Positions 1-7,851 are shown, counted from the stretch's first letter. The stretch is DNA of 20,135 nt from Candidatus Omnitrophota bacterium (GCA_028702395.1 JAQVOV010000016.1:1-20135); one strand, 5' to 3'. Translations and numbers: made by a program. The notes: a model not told the origin generated them from the letters alone.

Positions 1-66
1 AGTGACTAGTGACCAGTGACCAGTGACCAGTGACCAGTGACCAGTGACCAGTGACCAGTGACCAGT
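1..66. repeat. Perfect 7-bp tandem array (AGTGACC)n
   Basis: Nine consecutive heptamers followed by a partial unit (AGT). The first unit is AGTGACT and the other eight are identical AGTGACC. The array runs off the left edge of the window, so its full length is unknown. It is intergenic, downstream of the minus-strand cupin gene. Seven is not a multiple of three, so it is not coding-frame constrained. Near-identity of the units points to recent slipped-strand expansion, and copy number may vary between strains. Confidence 0.95.
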
Positions 67-101
67 ATTAATTGATTTAAAGATAAAAACGTATATAGAG
101 T

Positions 102-122
102 GCTCTGGCTTCTGGTCTCTAG
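102..122. repeat. Degenerate heptad tract after the cupin gene
   Basis: Three 7-bp units (GCTCTGG, CTTCTGG, TCTCTAG) lie three bases beyond the stop codon of the minus-strand cupin gene. They share CT at units' positions 4-5 and mostly GG at the end. The sequence differs from the array at 1-66, but the period is the same. Three units are a short tract, so chance is not excluded for this copy alone. Confidence 0.5.
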
Positions 123-125
123 CTT

Positions 126-611
126 TTACACCTGTCTCCAAAACCGAAACACCTTTTGCCCTGCAACAGCTTTGTCTTGAATTTGCTTTAAGGAGTTTGC
201 TCTAAAGCCTAGGTCCCAATATTCACAACTGACTTTATCGTTCTCTGTTATTTTTATCTCACATTCTTTATCTATCTTTAAAACAGCATGCCATATGCCT
301 TTATAAAGAATTATAGGCTTATCTAAAATAAAACACTCTATTTTATCAGGATTTTTATACTTTGAAACAAAGAGAATAGCATTCCCTTTAATAGGTTCAA
401 ACGTTTCATCTGAGTGCAAATGCTTTTCTAATCTTGAAATAGTTTTTTCACGTAAAATAAGGCAAGCAATTCTCCATCCGCTCTCACTCTCTGCGTTGTG
501 AACAATACGCCATAGATTACGAACATTTTTTTTGTTTTCCTTAGTCCCATAATCTATGATCTTTCCGTATTTCTTAAAACTTTTAGGTTCTATTTTTTTG
601 AGCTTGCTCAT
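126..611 (-). CDS. Ureidoglycolate lyase (AllA)-like cupin
   Basis: A 161-residue protein, the usual AllA size. The N-terminal 'EPKSFKKYGKIID' resembles the opening of AllA ('l..eaF..yGdvI'). The core 'LEKHLHSDETFEPIKGN', then 'PDKIECFI' and 'GIWHAVL', matches the AllA pattern LE.H....F.P..G followed by P....aF and a .WH. cupin strand. AllA proteins cleave ureidoglycolate to glyoxylate and urea in purine breakdown. No other allantoin or purine gene is present, so the substrate here is open, and related cupins act on other compounds. It is preceded by the GT2 gene on the same strand, 149 bp away. No Shine-Dalgarno sequence precedes the ATG, and a promoter-like pair lies immediately upstream, which suggests its own, possibly leaderless, transcript. 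Confidence 0.72.
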   Translation of the reverse strand: MSKLKKIEPKSFKKYGKIIDYGTKENKKNVRNLWRIVHNAESESGWRIACLILREKTISRLEKHLHSDETFEPIKGNAILFVSKYKNPDKIECFILDKPIILYKGIWHAVLKIDKECEIKITENDKVSCEYWDLGFRANSLKQIQDKAVAGQKVFRFWRQV

Positions 612-618
612 AGGTATT

Positions 619-648
619 ATTGTACAATAAAAAGAATGAATAGACCAA
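619..648 (-). promoter_or_regulatory. Putative promoter of the cupin gene (leaderless)
   Basis: On the minus strand TTGGTC (643-648) and TACAAT (619-624) are separated by 18 bp. The -10 hexamer ends 7 bp before the ATG at 611, so the expected transcription start coincides with the start codon. The absence of a ribosome-binding site agrees with this. The region is AT-rich, so chance matches are possible. Confidence 0.35.
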
Positions 649-760
649 TGATTTTTATTTTGTTCCTATATTCATAACATACACATAAAACATATTCAAA
701 ACACTTTAAAAATAAAATGTTTAGCTTTTATTTTATCAATTAAGAACAAAGATTTTATCT

Positions 761-2164
761 CTAGGTTATTTTAGGACGTTTATATTGTTCACCTGCTCTA
801 TATCCTTTGAAAAACTCTATAGAGCCTTTTACCTTTGCGATCAAAAGAAAAGGACGATAAATGATCATATCTAAAATACTTAAAACTATAAGATATAGAA
901 TATAAGGGATACTGAACGATCTTTCAAGAATAACATAAGAAATTATTGCAACAAGACCTGTCAAAGAGTTCAGGATTATCATCAACAAAAAATATGCCAA
1001 AAATATTTTGATAGATAAAACTCCTAAAAAATAACCTATAACAACAAAAACTAAACTACTTAATTCAAAAAGAACACCGCACATTTCATATAAGACCATA
1101 TAAGGCATTGTAACAAGCCCAAATACTTTATACTTTTTATTGAAGAACATTTCTCTATAATAAGTAACTACTTCAATGACAACCCTATGCCATCTTTTTC
1201 TTTGTATGATCAACGATGAAATATTTGCCGGACCTTCTGTCCACCCCACACAAAAAGGTACTGTCATTATTCTATACGGTTTACCCTCTTTATTCATATA
1301 TGAATGAGCACGAAAAGTTATTTCAATATCTTCACAGCTGAAAGCCGAAGAAAAGCCGCCCATTTCCAATAACATATTTCTTCTCCATACCCCAAAACCT
1401 CCACTCACACATGGTATGGCATTATATCTGCTCCATGTTAATCGTGCACCAATAAAATTCCTGATATACTCCAGATTTTGGCAAGCAATAATAGGATTAT
1501 AAGAATGCCTTTTTTCCAATATCTTTCCATCTTCTATTTTAAAACCATTGACAAGACCAAAGTAAGCACCAATACCAATGTTCTCATCTGGATTTTTATC
1601 TATATAAGGCATAACCTTAAAAAGGGCATCTGGTTCAAGTATCGTATCAGCATCAATGACCAATATATACTGGTATTTAGCAAAGATCAATCCTGCATCC
1701 AATGCTCCTGCTTTGTGATACCCTGATTCCTTATCAATAACTGTAACATTATCATATTTTCCTGAAGCAAAAATGCCGTTTATCTTACCACAGTCAAATC
1801 TATTAGTGAAAACCCTGTTCATTCTTCTTAATTGGAGAATACTATCAAGAACATCCATTGTAGTATCTGTTGACCCATCATTAACGATAATGACCTCAAA
1901 CATTGGATACTTTACGTTTAAAAGCGACAATAAACTTTGTTTTATCCAAACTTCCTCATTATGCGCAGGCACTATGATAGTTACAGGAACAATAAAAAAA
2001 GAACGGGCAAAAGTATCATAATTTTCGTGAACATATTCAAAACGTCGTCGTCTTACTTGCACAAACCCCATTAAGACAAGAATTATCGAATAAATAGCTT
2101 GTACAAGAAAATATCCTAAAAAAATGTAAAAAACAACTGCAAATATTATATTTCCAATATCCAT
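761..2164 (-). CDS. Membrane GT2 glycosyltransferase (PgaC/HAS-like)
   Basis: 467 residues. A membrane helix at about 7-33 is followed by a cytosolic GT-A domain and then several helices (about 350-445). All family-2 processive signatures are visible: 'IVPAHNEE' at 64-71, the nucleotide-binding Asp96 in 'VNDGSTD', the DxD metal site D171-A-D173, 'CEDIE' (277-281) holding the probable catalytic-base acid, and QRKRW (321-325), the Q..RW motif of enzymes such as PgaC, hyaluronan synthase and cellulose synthase. It probably polymerises a beta-linked sugar from a UDP-sugar at the inner membrane while extruding it. The polymer cannot be predicted. It is the last gene of the SDR-YaiO-HEAT-GT2 operon, 12 bp after the HEAT gene, with an AGAGAG ribosome-binding site. 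Whether it is truly processive is inference from the motif and membrane layout. Confidence 0.88.
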   Translation of the reverse strand: MDIGNIIFAVVFYIFLGYFLVQAIYSIILVLMGFVQVRRRRFEYVHENYDTFARSFFIVPVTIIVPAHNEEVWIKQSLLSLLNVKYPMFEVIIVNDGSTDTTMDVLDSILQLRRMNRVFTNRFDCGKINGIFASGKYDNVTVIDKESGYHKAGALDAGLIFAKYQYILVIDADTILEPDALFKVMPYIDKNPDENIGIGAYFGLVNGFKIEDGKILEKRHSYNPIIACQNLEYIRNFIGARLTWSRYNAIPCVSGGFGVWRRNMLLEMGGFSSAFSCEDIEITFRAHSYMNKEGKPYRIMTVPFCVGWTEGPANISSLIIQRKRWHRVVIEVVTYYREMFFNKKYKVFGLVTMPYMVLYEMCGVLFELSSLVFVVIGYFLGVLSIKIFLAYFLLMIILNSLTGLVAIISYVILERSFSIPYILYLIVLSILDMIIYRPFLLIAKVKGSIEFFKGYRAGEQYKRPKIT

Positions 2165-2176
2165 AATATACTCTCT

Positions 2177-3451
2177 TTATCTTTTTCTTTTTTCCATTAT
2201 ATCTTGCAACTGTTTTGCTTTTTTACCATCAACAGTCCCAATGATCTTTATTAATAAATTTCTTGCGTGTTCAGACGATTCTCTTAATGCAGGCTCCAAT
2301 TCTATCTCAACCCCGGTTTTCAGCATTATCCTGAGCATCTCAACAGATTCTTCTCTTTCCTTATCATCACTTGATAATATCCCTTCTAACATCTTATCTG
2401 TATACCTTGAAGCATCTATGATCTCAACCCCAATTTTATGTATATTTGTATCTATATCAAAAAGATATTCTTTAGCATATCTAATACTCTTCATGGGATA
2501 CTTAACCATTATTTGTTTTGCTGTTTCAACTACAGCCCAGCTTTTATCCCGTATCAAAGGCGCTACATTATCTATACAGTCTCCTGCCATGATCTGTTCT
2601 ATACTCTGTAAGGCCCTAAGTCTTACAAACCATATATTATCGGAAAGTTTTTCCAAAACCATTTCCGCAAGATCATTTGCCTTTATTAAACCTAAATATT
2701 CACAAACTGAAGAGCGTACATTCGCGGAAATATCATTGATATGATTTGCTACTTGCGAACTATATTGTGAAGCTTTTAAATGTGCAATTATCCTAATACA
2801 CCAAAACCTTAGATTTTCATCCTCTGAATCTATTTCCTTAGCAAAGACCTCTGCAACAGAACAAGGGAAAACAGAAACGATAGAAGCTGCTTTATACCCG
2901 CTATAAATATGTTTTTTTATACCCTCAAGAATGATTTGCGCTGATTCGTTAGTTCTAATATTCCTTAACGCTTCCAAAGAAAATGAAACGATATCTTCAT
3001 CTTTATCATAAATTGTTTGTGAAACAACTTTTAACGCATATGATGGATTGATATAACTTAAAGCAAGAATAGCTTCGATCCTTTTCCATTTATTTCTACC
3101 TCTGACAGCTATTTTCTCTACTTCAGCTATTTCTTTTGTTTTTAAAAGATTTTGTCTTATTTTGGCCAGGATAGCTTTATCTTGAATGTTCCCTTTGTTT
3201 TGCAGCATATTTACAAATATTTCTATGCCAATATTTTTCAAAACCGGTAAACTTTCTGCCGCAAAACATGCTTCATCATCTAAAGAGCATGTGCCAACTT
3301 TTTTTCTTAGATTGTCTATCTGTCTGTTGATATAGGATCTTTTGATTTTATAAGAAAAAATGACCCCTAATATAACAAAGATAACAAAACCTTCTAAGCC
3401 TAAAAGATAAAGATCGATCTTCCATATTAAACCTTCAAAATAAATACCCAT
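2177..3451 (-). CDS. Membrane-anchored HEAT-repeat protein
   Basis: 424 residues. One N-terminal membrane helix (about 19-33, 'GFVIFVILGVIFSY') is followed by a basic stretch and then a long all-helical part. Helical pairs of about 30-35 residues recur, with patterns such as 'RWKRIEAILAL' type openings, 'IWFVRLRALQSI' and 'KSWAVVETAKQI', which are typical of HEAT/PBS-lyase-like repeats. No catalytic motif is seen. HEAT solenoids are protein-interaction scaffolds, so a plausible role is to connect the adjacent synthase to another part of the assembly. The topology suggests the solenoid faces the cytosol, since positive residues follow the helix. AGGAG occurs 15 bases before the ATG, an unusually long spacing, and no better in-frame start is seen, so initiation may be weak. 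It lies between the YaiO-like (22 bp gap) and GT2 (12 bp gap) genes. Confidence 0.82.
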   Translation of the reverse strand: MGIYFEGLIWKIDLYLLGLEGFVIFVILGVIFSYKIKRSYINRQIDNLRKKVGTCSLDDEACFAAESLPVLKNIGIEIFVNMLQNKGNIQDKAILAKIRQNLLKTKEIAEVEKIAVRGRNKWKRIEAILALSYINPSYALKVVSQTIYDKDEDIVSFSLEALRNIRTNESAQIILEGIKKHIYSGYKAASIVSVFPCSVAEVFAKEIDSEDENLRFWCIRIIAHLKASQYSSQVANHINDISANVRSSVCEYLGLIKANDLAEMVLEKLSDNIWFVRLRALQSIEQIMAGDCIDNVAPLIRDKSWAVVETAKQIMVKYPMKSIRYAKEYLFDIDTNIHKIGVEIIDASRYTDKMLEGILSSDDKEREESVEMLRIMLKTGVEIELEPALRESSEHARNLLIKIIGTVDGKKAKQLQDIMEKRKR

Positions 3452-3473
3452 TTTTTTAAGTCAACACTCCTGA

Positions 3474-4325
3474 TTAAAAACTGGCTTTTACCAGTACTTC
3501 AAAACTTCTCTTTATGAAAGAAGGCTCTTCCTCGGAATATGATCCTCCTAAACGAACAGCAACATCATCATTCATTTTTATCTCTAGTCCTCCGAAAACT
3601 ATATATCCTTTTTCAGAAGAAGCTTTATCTAATCCATAAATATCATACAACCTTTCACCTATCGCAAATCCGCCTATAAAAGAAATATTCTTCATCAATC
3701 TGATATTAGCTTTAGCTATACCGTAATTTGCTGCCCCTCTGGATTCTATTATGGACAATCCATAATCCAAAAAGATATAGTGATCCCCAAAATAATATAT
3801 AAGCCCAGGTGAAACAATATAGACTTTTGCTCCTGGTTTTCGCTGATATTCAGCATTTATATTAACAAAAAGAGTTCCTAATAGTTTTTGCTCGATTTCA
3901 CCCGCTGCTCTGAATTTTGAGGTATAACTGACATCATGACCAAAACCTGCTTCAATACGTGCATACCCTTCTGCTAATTTAAAATAACCTCCAAAATCAA
4001 AATTATAATCCCGTTCGCCAAATCTGTTATGCCTGGTAGCTTCAAAGTATGGAAATTGAAGTCCTTTATTTAGAAGTGCCACTCTAAAAGTAGTTATCTG
4101 CCACTGGCCGCAGCGTCCTCCTTGTTTAACTGTACTTTCTTCATGATAAAAGTGACCATATATCGTATCTTCACCTTTAGCGCGCATATCTAACTTCTTA
4201 TCTGTAACCCATATCCCCTCAGCTTGCTTTTCCTGAAAAAGTTTTTCATCTTGATCATCAACCTGTGCATAAGCAATAAATGGGATTATAAAAAAAATAA
4301 TCGCAAAAAATATTTTTCTTTTCAT
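3474..4325 (-). CDS. YaiO-like outer-membrane beta-barrel protein
   Basis: 283 residues with a clear Sec signal peptide (about 1-20, ending 'PFIAYA' before 'QVDDQ'). The mature part has alternating-hydrophobicity beta strands with many aromatic and glycine residues (for example 'YFGDHYIFLDYGLSI', 'NISFIGGFAIGERLYDI') and ends in 'FEVLVKASF', a C-terminal Phe as in outer-membrane barrels. The length and strand pattern 'YARIEAGFGHDVSYTSKFRAAGEIEQKL' (first residues only of a longer match) recall the YaiO family. YaiO proteins have no firmly established biochemical role. In this operon the protein could let a polysaccharide made by the GT2 enzyme cross or attach to the outer membrane. Its ATG overlaps the stop codon of the SDR gene (ATGA), so the two are probably translationally coupled. 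Confidence 0.7.
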   Translation of the reverse strand: MKRKIFFAIIFFIIPFIAYAQVDDQDEKLFQEKQAEGIWVTDKKLDMRAKGEDTIYGHFYHEESTVKQGGRCGQWQITTFRVALLNKGLQFPYFEATRHNRFGERDYNFDFGGYFKLAEGYARIEAGFGHDVSYTSKFRAAGEIEQKLLGTLFVNINAEYQRKPGAKVYIVSPGLIYYFGDHYIFLDYGLSIIESRGAANYGIAKANIRLMKNISFIGGFAIGERLYDIYGLDKASSEKGYIVFGGLEIKMNDDVAVRLGGSYSEEEPSFIKRSFEVLVKASF

Positions 4326-5323
4326 TTTTCTTTATCCTTAAAATATTCTATTGTCTTTTTTATGATCTGGTCGATATTGTAATGAGGCATATACCCTATT
4401 GCTTTATGTATTTTACGTATATCAGGGATCCTGCACATCATATCCTCAAATTCATCAGAGAACTTTCCATAAGCTTTTTCATACGAAACATATTTTATTG
4501 AAGCTCTGCATTTAGTAGCTTTTTTGATCTTAAGGGCAAGATCCTTAATAGAAATGGCATCATAGTTTCCGATATTAAAAACTTCTCCAATACATTTTTT
4601 TTCAAAACCTAAAGCGATCATTGCTCCTACAACATCATCTATATAAGTAAAAGTACGTGTTTGCTCACCTGTTCCGTAAACAGTCAATGGCTTATTCGCT
4701 ATTGCCTGCTGAATCAGTCTTGGCAAAACCATGCCATAAGCACCTAGTTGCAAAGGACCTACTGTGTTGAATAATCTAACAATGACTATAGGTAATTTTC
4801 TTTGCTTAAAGTATGCTAGGGCAAGGAACTCATCTATAGCCTTTGCCTCTGCATAGCTCCATCTAAGCAATTTGGTTGATCCAAAAATAGCATCATCATC
4901 TTCTTTAAATAAAGTTTTTCCGTGTTTGCCATATACTTCTGAAGTTGACGTTATAATGACTTTCTTAGAATATTTATCTGCAAATTCCAATACATTCTCA
5001 GTTCCATTCAAATTTGTAAGAAGTGATTCAAGCGGATATTGAAGAATATATTTAACCCCAACAGCAGCAGCTAAATGATAGACCATATCACATTTTTTGA
5101 TTAATTTATCCATAAGCGGACGGTTCATTATGGTGTTCTCGAAAAAACTGAAGTTCTTGTTCTTAAGCAAGTTTGTTATGTTGGATCTTTTTGAAGTGGC
5201 AAAATTATCTATAGCATAAACTTTAAATCCTAACTCCAACAGTTTAGTACAAAGATGTGTTCCTATAAAGCCTGCACCGCCTGTAACTAAAATATTCCTT
5301 ACTTCTTTTTTCTTTGTTTTCAT
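4322..5323 (-). CDS. NAD-dependent sugar-nucleotide epimerase/dehydratase (SDR)
   Basis: 333 residues from the preferred start. The Rossmann motif 'TGGAGFIGTHL' lies near the N-terminus, then 'YHLAAAVGVKY', the catalytic Ser/Thr region 'TSTSEVYGK', the Tyr-x-x-x-Lys pair in 'YAEAKAIDEF', 'RLFNTVGP' and 'TRTFTYIDDVV'. This is the extended SDR layout of UDP-glucose 4-epimerase, UDP-glucuronate decarboxylase and dTDP-glucose dehydratase. Which reaction it performs is not resolved. It probably supplies an activated sugar for the GT2 enzyme at the end of the operon. A longer frame begins at TTG 5353, but ATG 5323 has AAAGG six bases upstream, and the Rossmann strand begins soon after, so the shorter form is preferred. 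The operon promoter is predicted at 5396-5423. Confidence 0.88.
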   Translation of the reverse strand: MKTKKKEVRNILVTGGAGFIGTHLCTKLLELGFKVYAIDNFATSKRSNITNLLKNKNFSFFENTIMNRPLMDKLIKKCDMVYHLAAAVGVKYILQYPLESLLTNLNGTENVLEFADKYSKKVIITSTSEVYGKHGKTLFKEDDDAIFGSTKLLRWSYAEAKAIDEFLALAYFKQRKLPIVIVRLFNTVGPLQLGAYGMVLPRLIQQAIANKPLTVYGTGEQTRTFTYIDDVVGAMIALGFEKKCIGEVFNIGNYDAISIKDLALKIKKATKCRASIKYVSYEKAYGKFSDEFEDMMCRIPDIRKIHKAIGYMPHYNIDQIIKKTIEYFKDKEK

Positions 5324-5395
5324 ATGGATCCTTTCTGTTTTATGAATAGCCAACGCTGCAATCGGTTCAGGAAAAAAAGGAAAATTGATACTTTA

Positions 5396-5423
5396 ATTAT
5401 ATATGTTTTCATCTTAATTACAA
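5396..5423 (-). promoter_or_regulatory. Predicted promoter of the SDR-YaiO-HEAT-GT2 operon
   Basis: On the minus strand TTGTAA (5418-5423) and TATAAT (5396-5401) are separated by 16 bp. The -10 is a perfect consensus. The predicted start near 5389 gives a leader of about 65 nt to the ATG at 5323. The site lies in the 141-bp gap after the pabBC stop codon, where no terminator hairpin is evident. Confidence 0.5.
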
Positions 5424-5464
5424 TATATTAATATTATGGGAGATGTAGGAGCTTTTTTTAGGCA

Positions 5465-7264
5465 TTACGAAAACAAGACCTTGACCTTAACAAGCCCGCG
5501 TACATCATTGCCGCAATATACAGCATCTGCTTCTTTTAGATCTCTTAAAGCAAGTATTTTTTCCTTACACTTTTTTTCTTCCAATAGTTTTTTTCTGAAT
5601 GTTCCCCGAAGAAGGCCACTTTCAAAACAAGGCGTATATAATTTACCCTTTTTTTCTACAAAAACATTACTTCTGGCACCTTCACATAATTGTCCTTCTT
5701 GATTTAAAAAGATCTCATCCCATATTTTATTTTCTTTTATTTTTTTCATTGTTTTTTCATACCATGGCCTGTAGGTTGTTTTATGCTGAAGAAAAACATT
5801 CTTTTTATCCAGTGTTATCTTTGAAACTTTAACAATATTTTTATTCCCTTTTCTTTCAAGAGGCGTTCTTTCGCAGGAAAGATCTCCTTTTTCATTCAAT
5901 AAAACCCTAATTACATACTTTTTAGAATAACTTGCCTTTGCTTTTATTGAATACATTTTTTCTTTCCAGGCTCTTTTATCAAAAGGAAATTTGAAATAAA
6001 TAGAACTGTCTTTCATTCTAAGAAAGTGCTCCTTTTCATTTTTTACTTCCCCTTTTTCAAGAAGCATAGTCTCGACGATTGAAAACCCATGCGGTTTATT
6101 CTTATGCAAAAACTCCGTTTTTGTACGGATCTCTTCCCATTCTTTTTCGCCTATAGAATCCCACACAATACCTCCGCCTACCCGATATATCCAAGAGCTA
6201 TCTTTTTTATTAGAGGTTGGTTGATACAATGTTCTTATAGGCACATTAAAAACAGCCTTATCAGGAGAAATATAACCTATTGCTCCGCAATATATCTGCC
6301 TATTCCCTTTTTCTATCTGCTTTATTATTTCCATGGTCTTTTTTTTTGGAGCACCTGTAACGGAACCGCAAGGAAAGATAGCCTTGAAAATATCTTTGTA
6401 TCCTATTCCTTTTTTAATGCGTCCTTCTATTAAAGAGGTCATTTGATGTAAAGTATCATGAGTTTCAATATCAAACATTGAGGGGACCTTTACTGAACCT
6501 ATTCTTGAGATACGGCCTATATCATTTCGTAAAAGATCTACTATCATAAGGTTCTCTGCACGCATTTTTTCATCATTTCTTAAGAATCTTTTTAACTTTT
6601 CATCTTTTGCCTGTAAGGGGTCTCTATGAATGGTCCCTTTCATGGGTTTAGACCGGATTCTATCTTTTTGTTTCTCAAAAAAAAGTTCAGGGGAAAAACA
6701 AAGGAGTTTATCGAATTCATTCTTTATAAATGCACAATATGGGGTTTTTTGCTGTTTTCTGAGGAACATATAAAGTTGCTCATCAGAACATCCTGCCTTT
6801 ACTTTTTTATCGATTGTATAATTAACCTGGTATGTATTCCCTTTTTTTATCTGATATTTTATCTTTTCAATATTTTTCAGATATTCATTCTTGGAAATAA
6901 GGGTATCAATGTCAAGATAAGGCGTAAAAATGTTTTCAGAGGATATTTTCTTTACTTCCTTTGGCTTATTGTAAATACCCATCCATAAAAGCGGTTTTTT
7001 CCTTTTATCTTTTGTTCTTATTCTGTTCCAAATAAGCCCTGCATCATAGCGGATATAACCTGCTAACCACAAACCTTTTTGGGAGATCTTATCGATCTGA
7101 ACAAGGGCTTTTTCAAGTTCTTGTGAAGAAAAAGCTATGATCTGTCCTATCTTCTGAGTGAACAGGTATGACCTTTTTTGCAAGGAAGATCGTTTAGCTG
7201 TATCTAAAAAAACAAATTCTTTATGACTATTTAATTGTTGTATATTGAAAGATCTACTCTGCAT
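5465..7264 (-). CDS. pabBC: Fused aminodeoxychorismate synthase I / lyase (PabB-PabC)
   Basis: 599 residues with two domains. Residues about 120-385 are the chorismate-binding domain: 'KPMKGTIHRDP' (206-216), 'RAENLMIVDLLRND' (235-248), 'GSVTGAPK' (300-307), 'YCGAIGYISP' (325-334) and 'GGGIVWDS' (363-370). Lys209 in the 'KGT' motif is the residue that distinguishes aminodeoxychorismate synthase from anthranilate synthase, which has Ala. Residues about 392-599 are a class IV PLP aminotransferase-fold lyase: 'FSIVETMLL', 'HKTTYRP' with the probable PLP-lysine Lys495, 'DEIFLNQEG' and 'EGARSNVFV'. Together they convert chorismate to 4-aminobenzoate plus pyruvate, using ammonia from a PabA amidotransferase not found in this window. 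PabB-PabC fusions are known in several phyla. Its ATG lies 31 bp after the upstream carbonic-anhydrase-like gene, so co-transcription is likely. The ribosome-binding site is weak (AGAAAG). Confidence 0.93.
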   Translation of the reverse strand: MQSRSFNIQQLNSHKEFVFLDTAKRSSLQKRSYLFTQKIGQIIAFSSQELEKALVQIDKISQKGLWLAGYIRYDAGLIWNRIRTKDKRKKPLLWMGIYNKPKEVKKISSENIFTPYLDIDTLISKNEYLKNIEKIKYQIKKGNTYQVNYTIDKKVKAGCSDEQLYMFLRKQQKTPYCAFIKNEFDKLLCFSPELFFEKQKDRIRSKPMKGTIHRDPLQAKDEKLKRFLRNDEKMRAENLMIVDLLRNDIGRISRIGSVKVPSMFDIETHDTLHQMTSLIEGRIKKGIGYKDIFKAIFPCGSVTGAPKKKTMEIIKQIEKGNRQIYCGAIGYISPDKAVFNVPIRTLYQPTSNKKDSSWIYRVGGGIVWDSIGEKEWEEIRTKTEFLHKNKPHGFSIVETMLLEKGEVKNEKEHFLRMKDSSIYFKFPFDKRAWKEKMYSIKAKASYSKKYVIRVLLNEKGDLSCERTPLERKGNKNIVKVSKITLDKKNVFLQHKTTYRPWYEKTMKKIKENKIWDEIFLNQEGQLCEGARSNVFVEKKGKLYTPCFESGLLRGTFRKKLLEEKKCKEKILALRDLKEADAVYCGNDVRGLVKVKVLFS

Positions 7265-7295
7265 CTATAGACTTTCTAGCCATAAGCGCTATGAA

Positions 7296-7685
7296 TCAAG
7301 GCATTACCAATGAGCATGTTTTCAATCCTTTGTGTACCCATATCCCTAGAATATTTTCTACAGGCAGGTTCCAAGAACTTACAACAGCTATGGCCTTAAT
7401 AATTTGTTTTTTTTGTTCATCTTCATCTGCTGGGTTCGCCAAACATCCAAAATGCCCTACAACAAAAACGTCTTTGACATTATGACCATTGACAGAGAAC
7501 TCAACTCTCTTTTTTATTGATTCTAAAGCTATTTTATCAAGACCTTCAGCAAGTACTTTATTTGCACCAGCTTCTGTTATTTTATCTACATGATCCACTT
7601 CAAAATTTGTGATTATAAAACTACGAACTGCCTGTTGAACTCTTCCATCAATGCAGTTTATTGCTGCAGCGAACTTTTCTGGCAT
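7296..7685 (-). CDS. Mini beta-carbonic-anhydrase-like protein
   Basis: 129 residues, well short of ordinary beta-carbonic anhydrases (about 200). It keeps the zinc-site signatures: C11-x-D13-x-R15 ('CIDGR') and H78-x-x-C81 ('HFGC') in 'VFVVGHFGCLANP'. In the family the two Cys and the His bind zinc and the Asp-Arg pair orders the active site. The remainder is predicted as small alpha/beta. It may hydrate CO2, or be one of the short family members with no proven activity. A good ribosome-binding site (AAGGAG, six bases before the ATG) supports the start. It is the first gene upstream of pabBC. No functional link to folate synthesis is obvious. A heptad repeat tract lies 26 bp upstream of the start codon. 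Confidence 0.72.
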   Translation of the reverse strand: MPEKFAAAINCIDGRVQQAVRSFIITNFEVDHVDKITEAGANKVLAEGLDKIALESIKKRVEFSVNGHNVKDVFVVGHFGCLANPADEDEQKKQIIKAIAVVSSWNLPVENILGIWVHKGLKTCSLVMP

Positions 7686-7710
7686 TCACGACTCCTTTAT
7701 ATTTGGTCCA

Positions 7711-7745
7711 TATTAGCTTTCGGCTATCAGCCATCAGCTATCAGC
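7711..7745. repeat. Heptad tract in the leader of the carbonic-anhydrase-like gene
   Basis: Five contiguous 7-bp units with consensus TATCAGC. Two units are exact (7725-7731 and 7739-7745), one is CATCAGC, and the two leftmost (TATTAGC, TTTCGGC) have drifted. Every unit ends in GC. The tract lies between the Spy-like gene and the carbonic-anhydrase-like gene and is probably transcribed as part of the latter's leader. Confidence 0.85.
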
Positions 7746-7792
7746 AAATGAAAGTCCTAAATGAATGCTTCTGATAAAACCTTTTTTAAGAC

Positions 7793-7809
7793 CATTCACA
7801 AGCTGAATG
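7793..7809. repeat. Small inverted repeat downstream of the Spy-like gene
   Basis: CATTCA and TGAATG form a perfect 6-bp stem around a 5-base loop. It lies 43 bp beyond the stop codon of the minus-strand Spy-like gene. On that strand the stem is followed by GTCTTAAAAAAGG and not by a T tract, so a classical intrinsic terminator is not supported. It may only stabilise the transcript end. Confidence 0.45.
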
Positions 7810-7851
7810 CTAAGAGTTAAAAATCTGATGGCTAAAATTCATTAAAAGCTT

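Noticed and set aside
1..66. CRISPR array
   Set aside because: Units are 7 bp and contiguous with no spacers, so it is a simple tandem repeat.
5324..5353. TTG start for the SDR protein
   Set aside because: No ribosome-binding site precedes it, while ATG 5323 has AAAGG at good spacing just before the Rossmann motif.
7793..7809. Intrinsic terminator of the Spy-like gene
   Set aside because: The stem is only 6 bp and is followed by a purine run instead of T residues on the transcribed strand.
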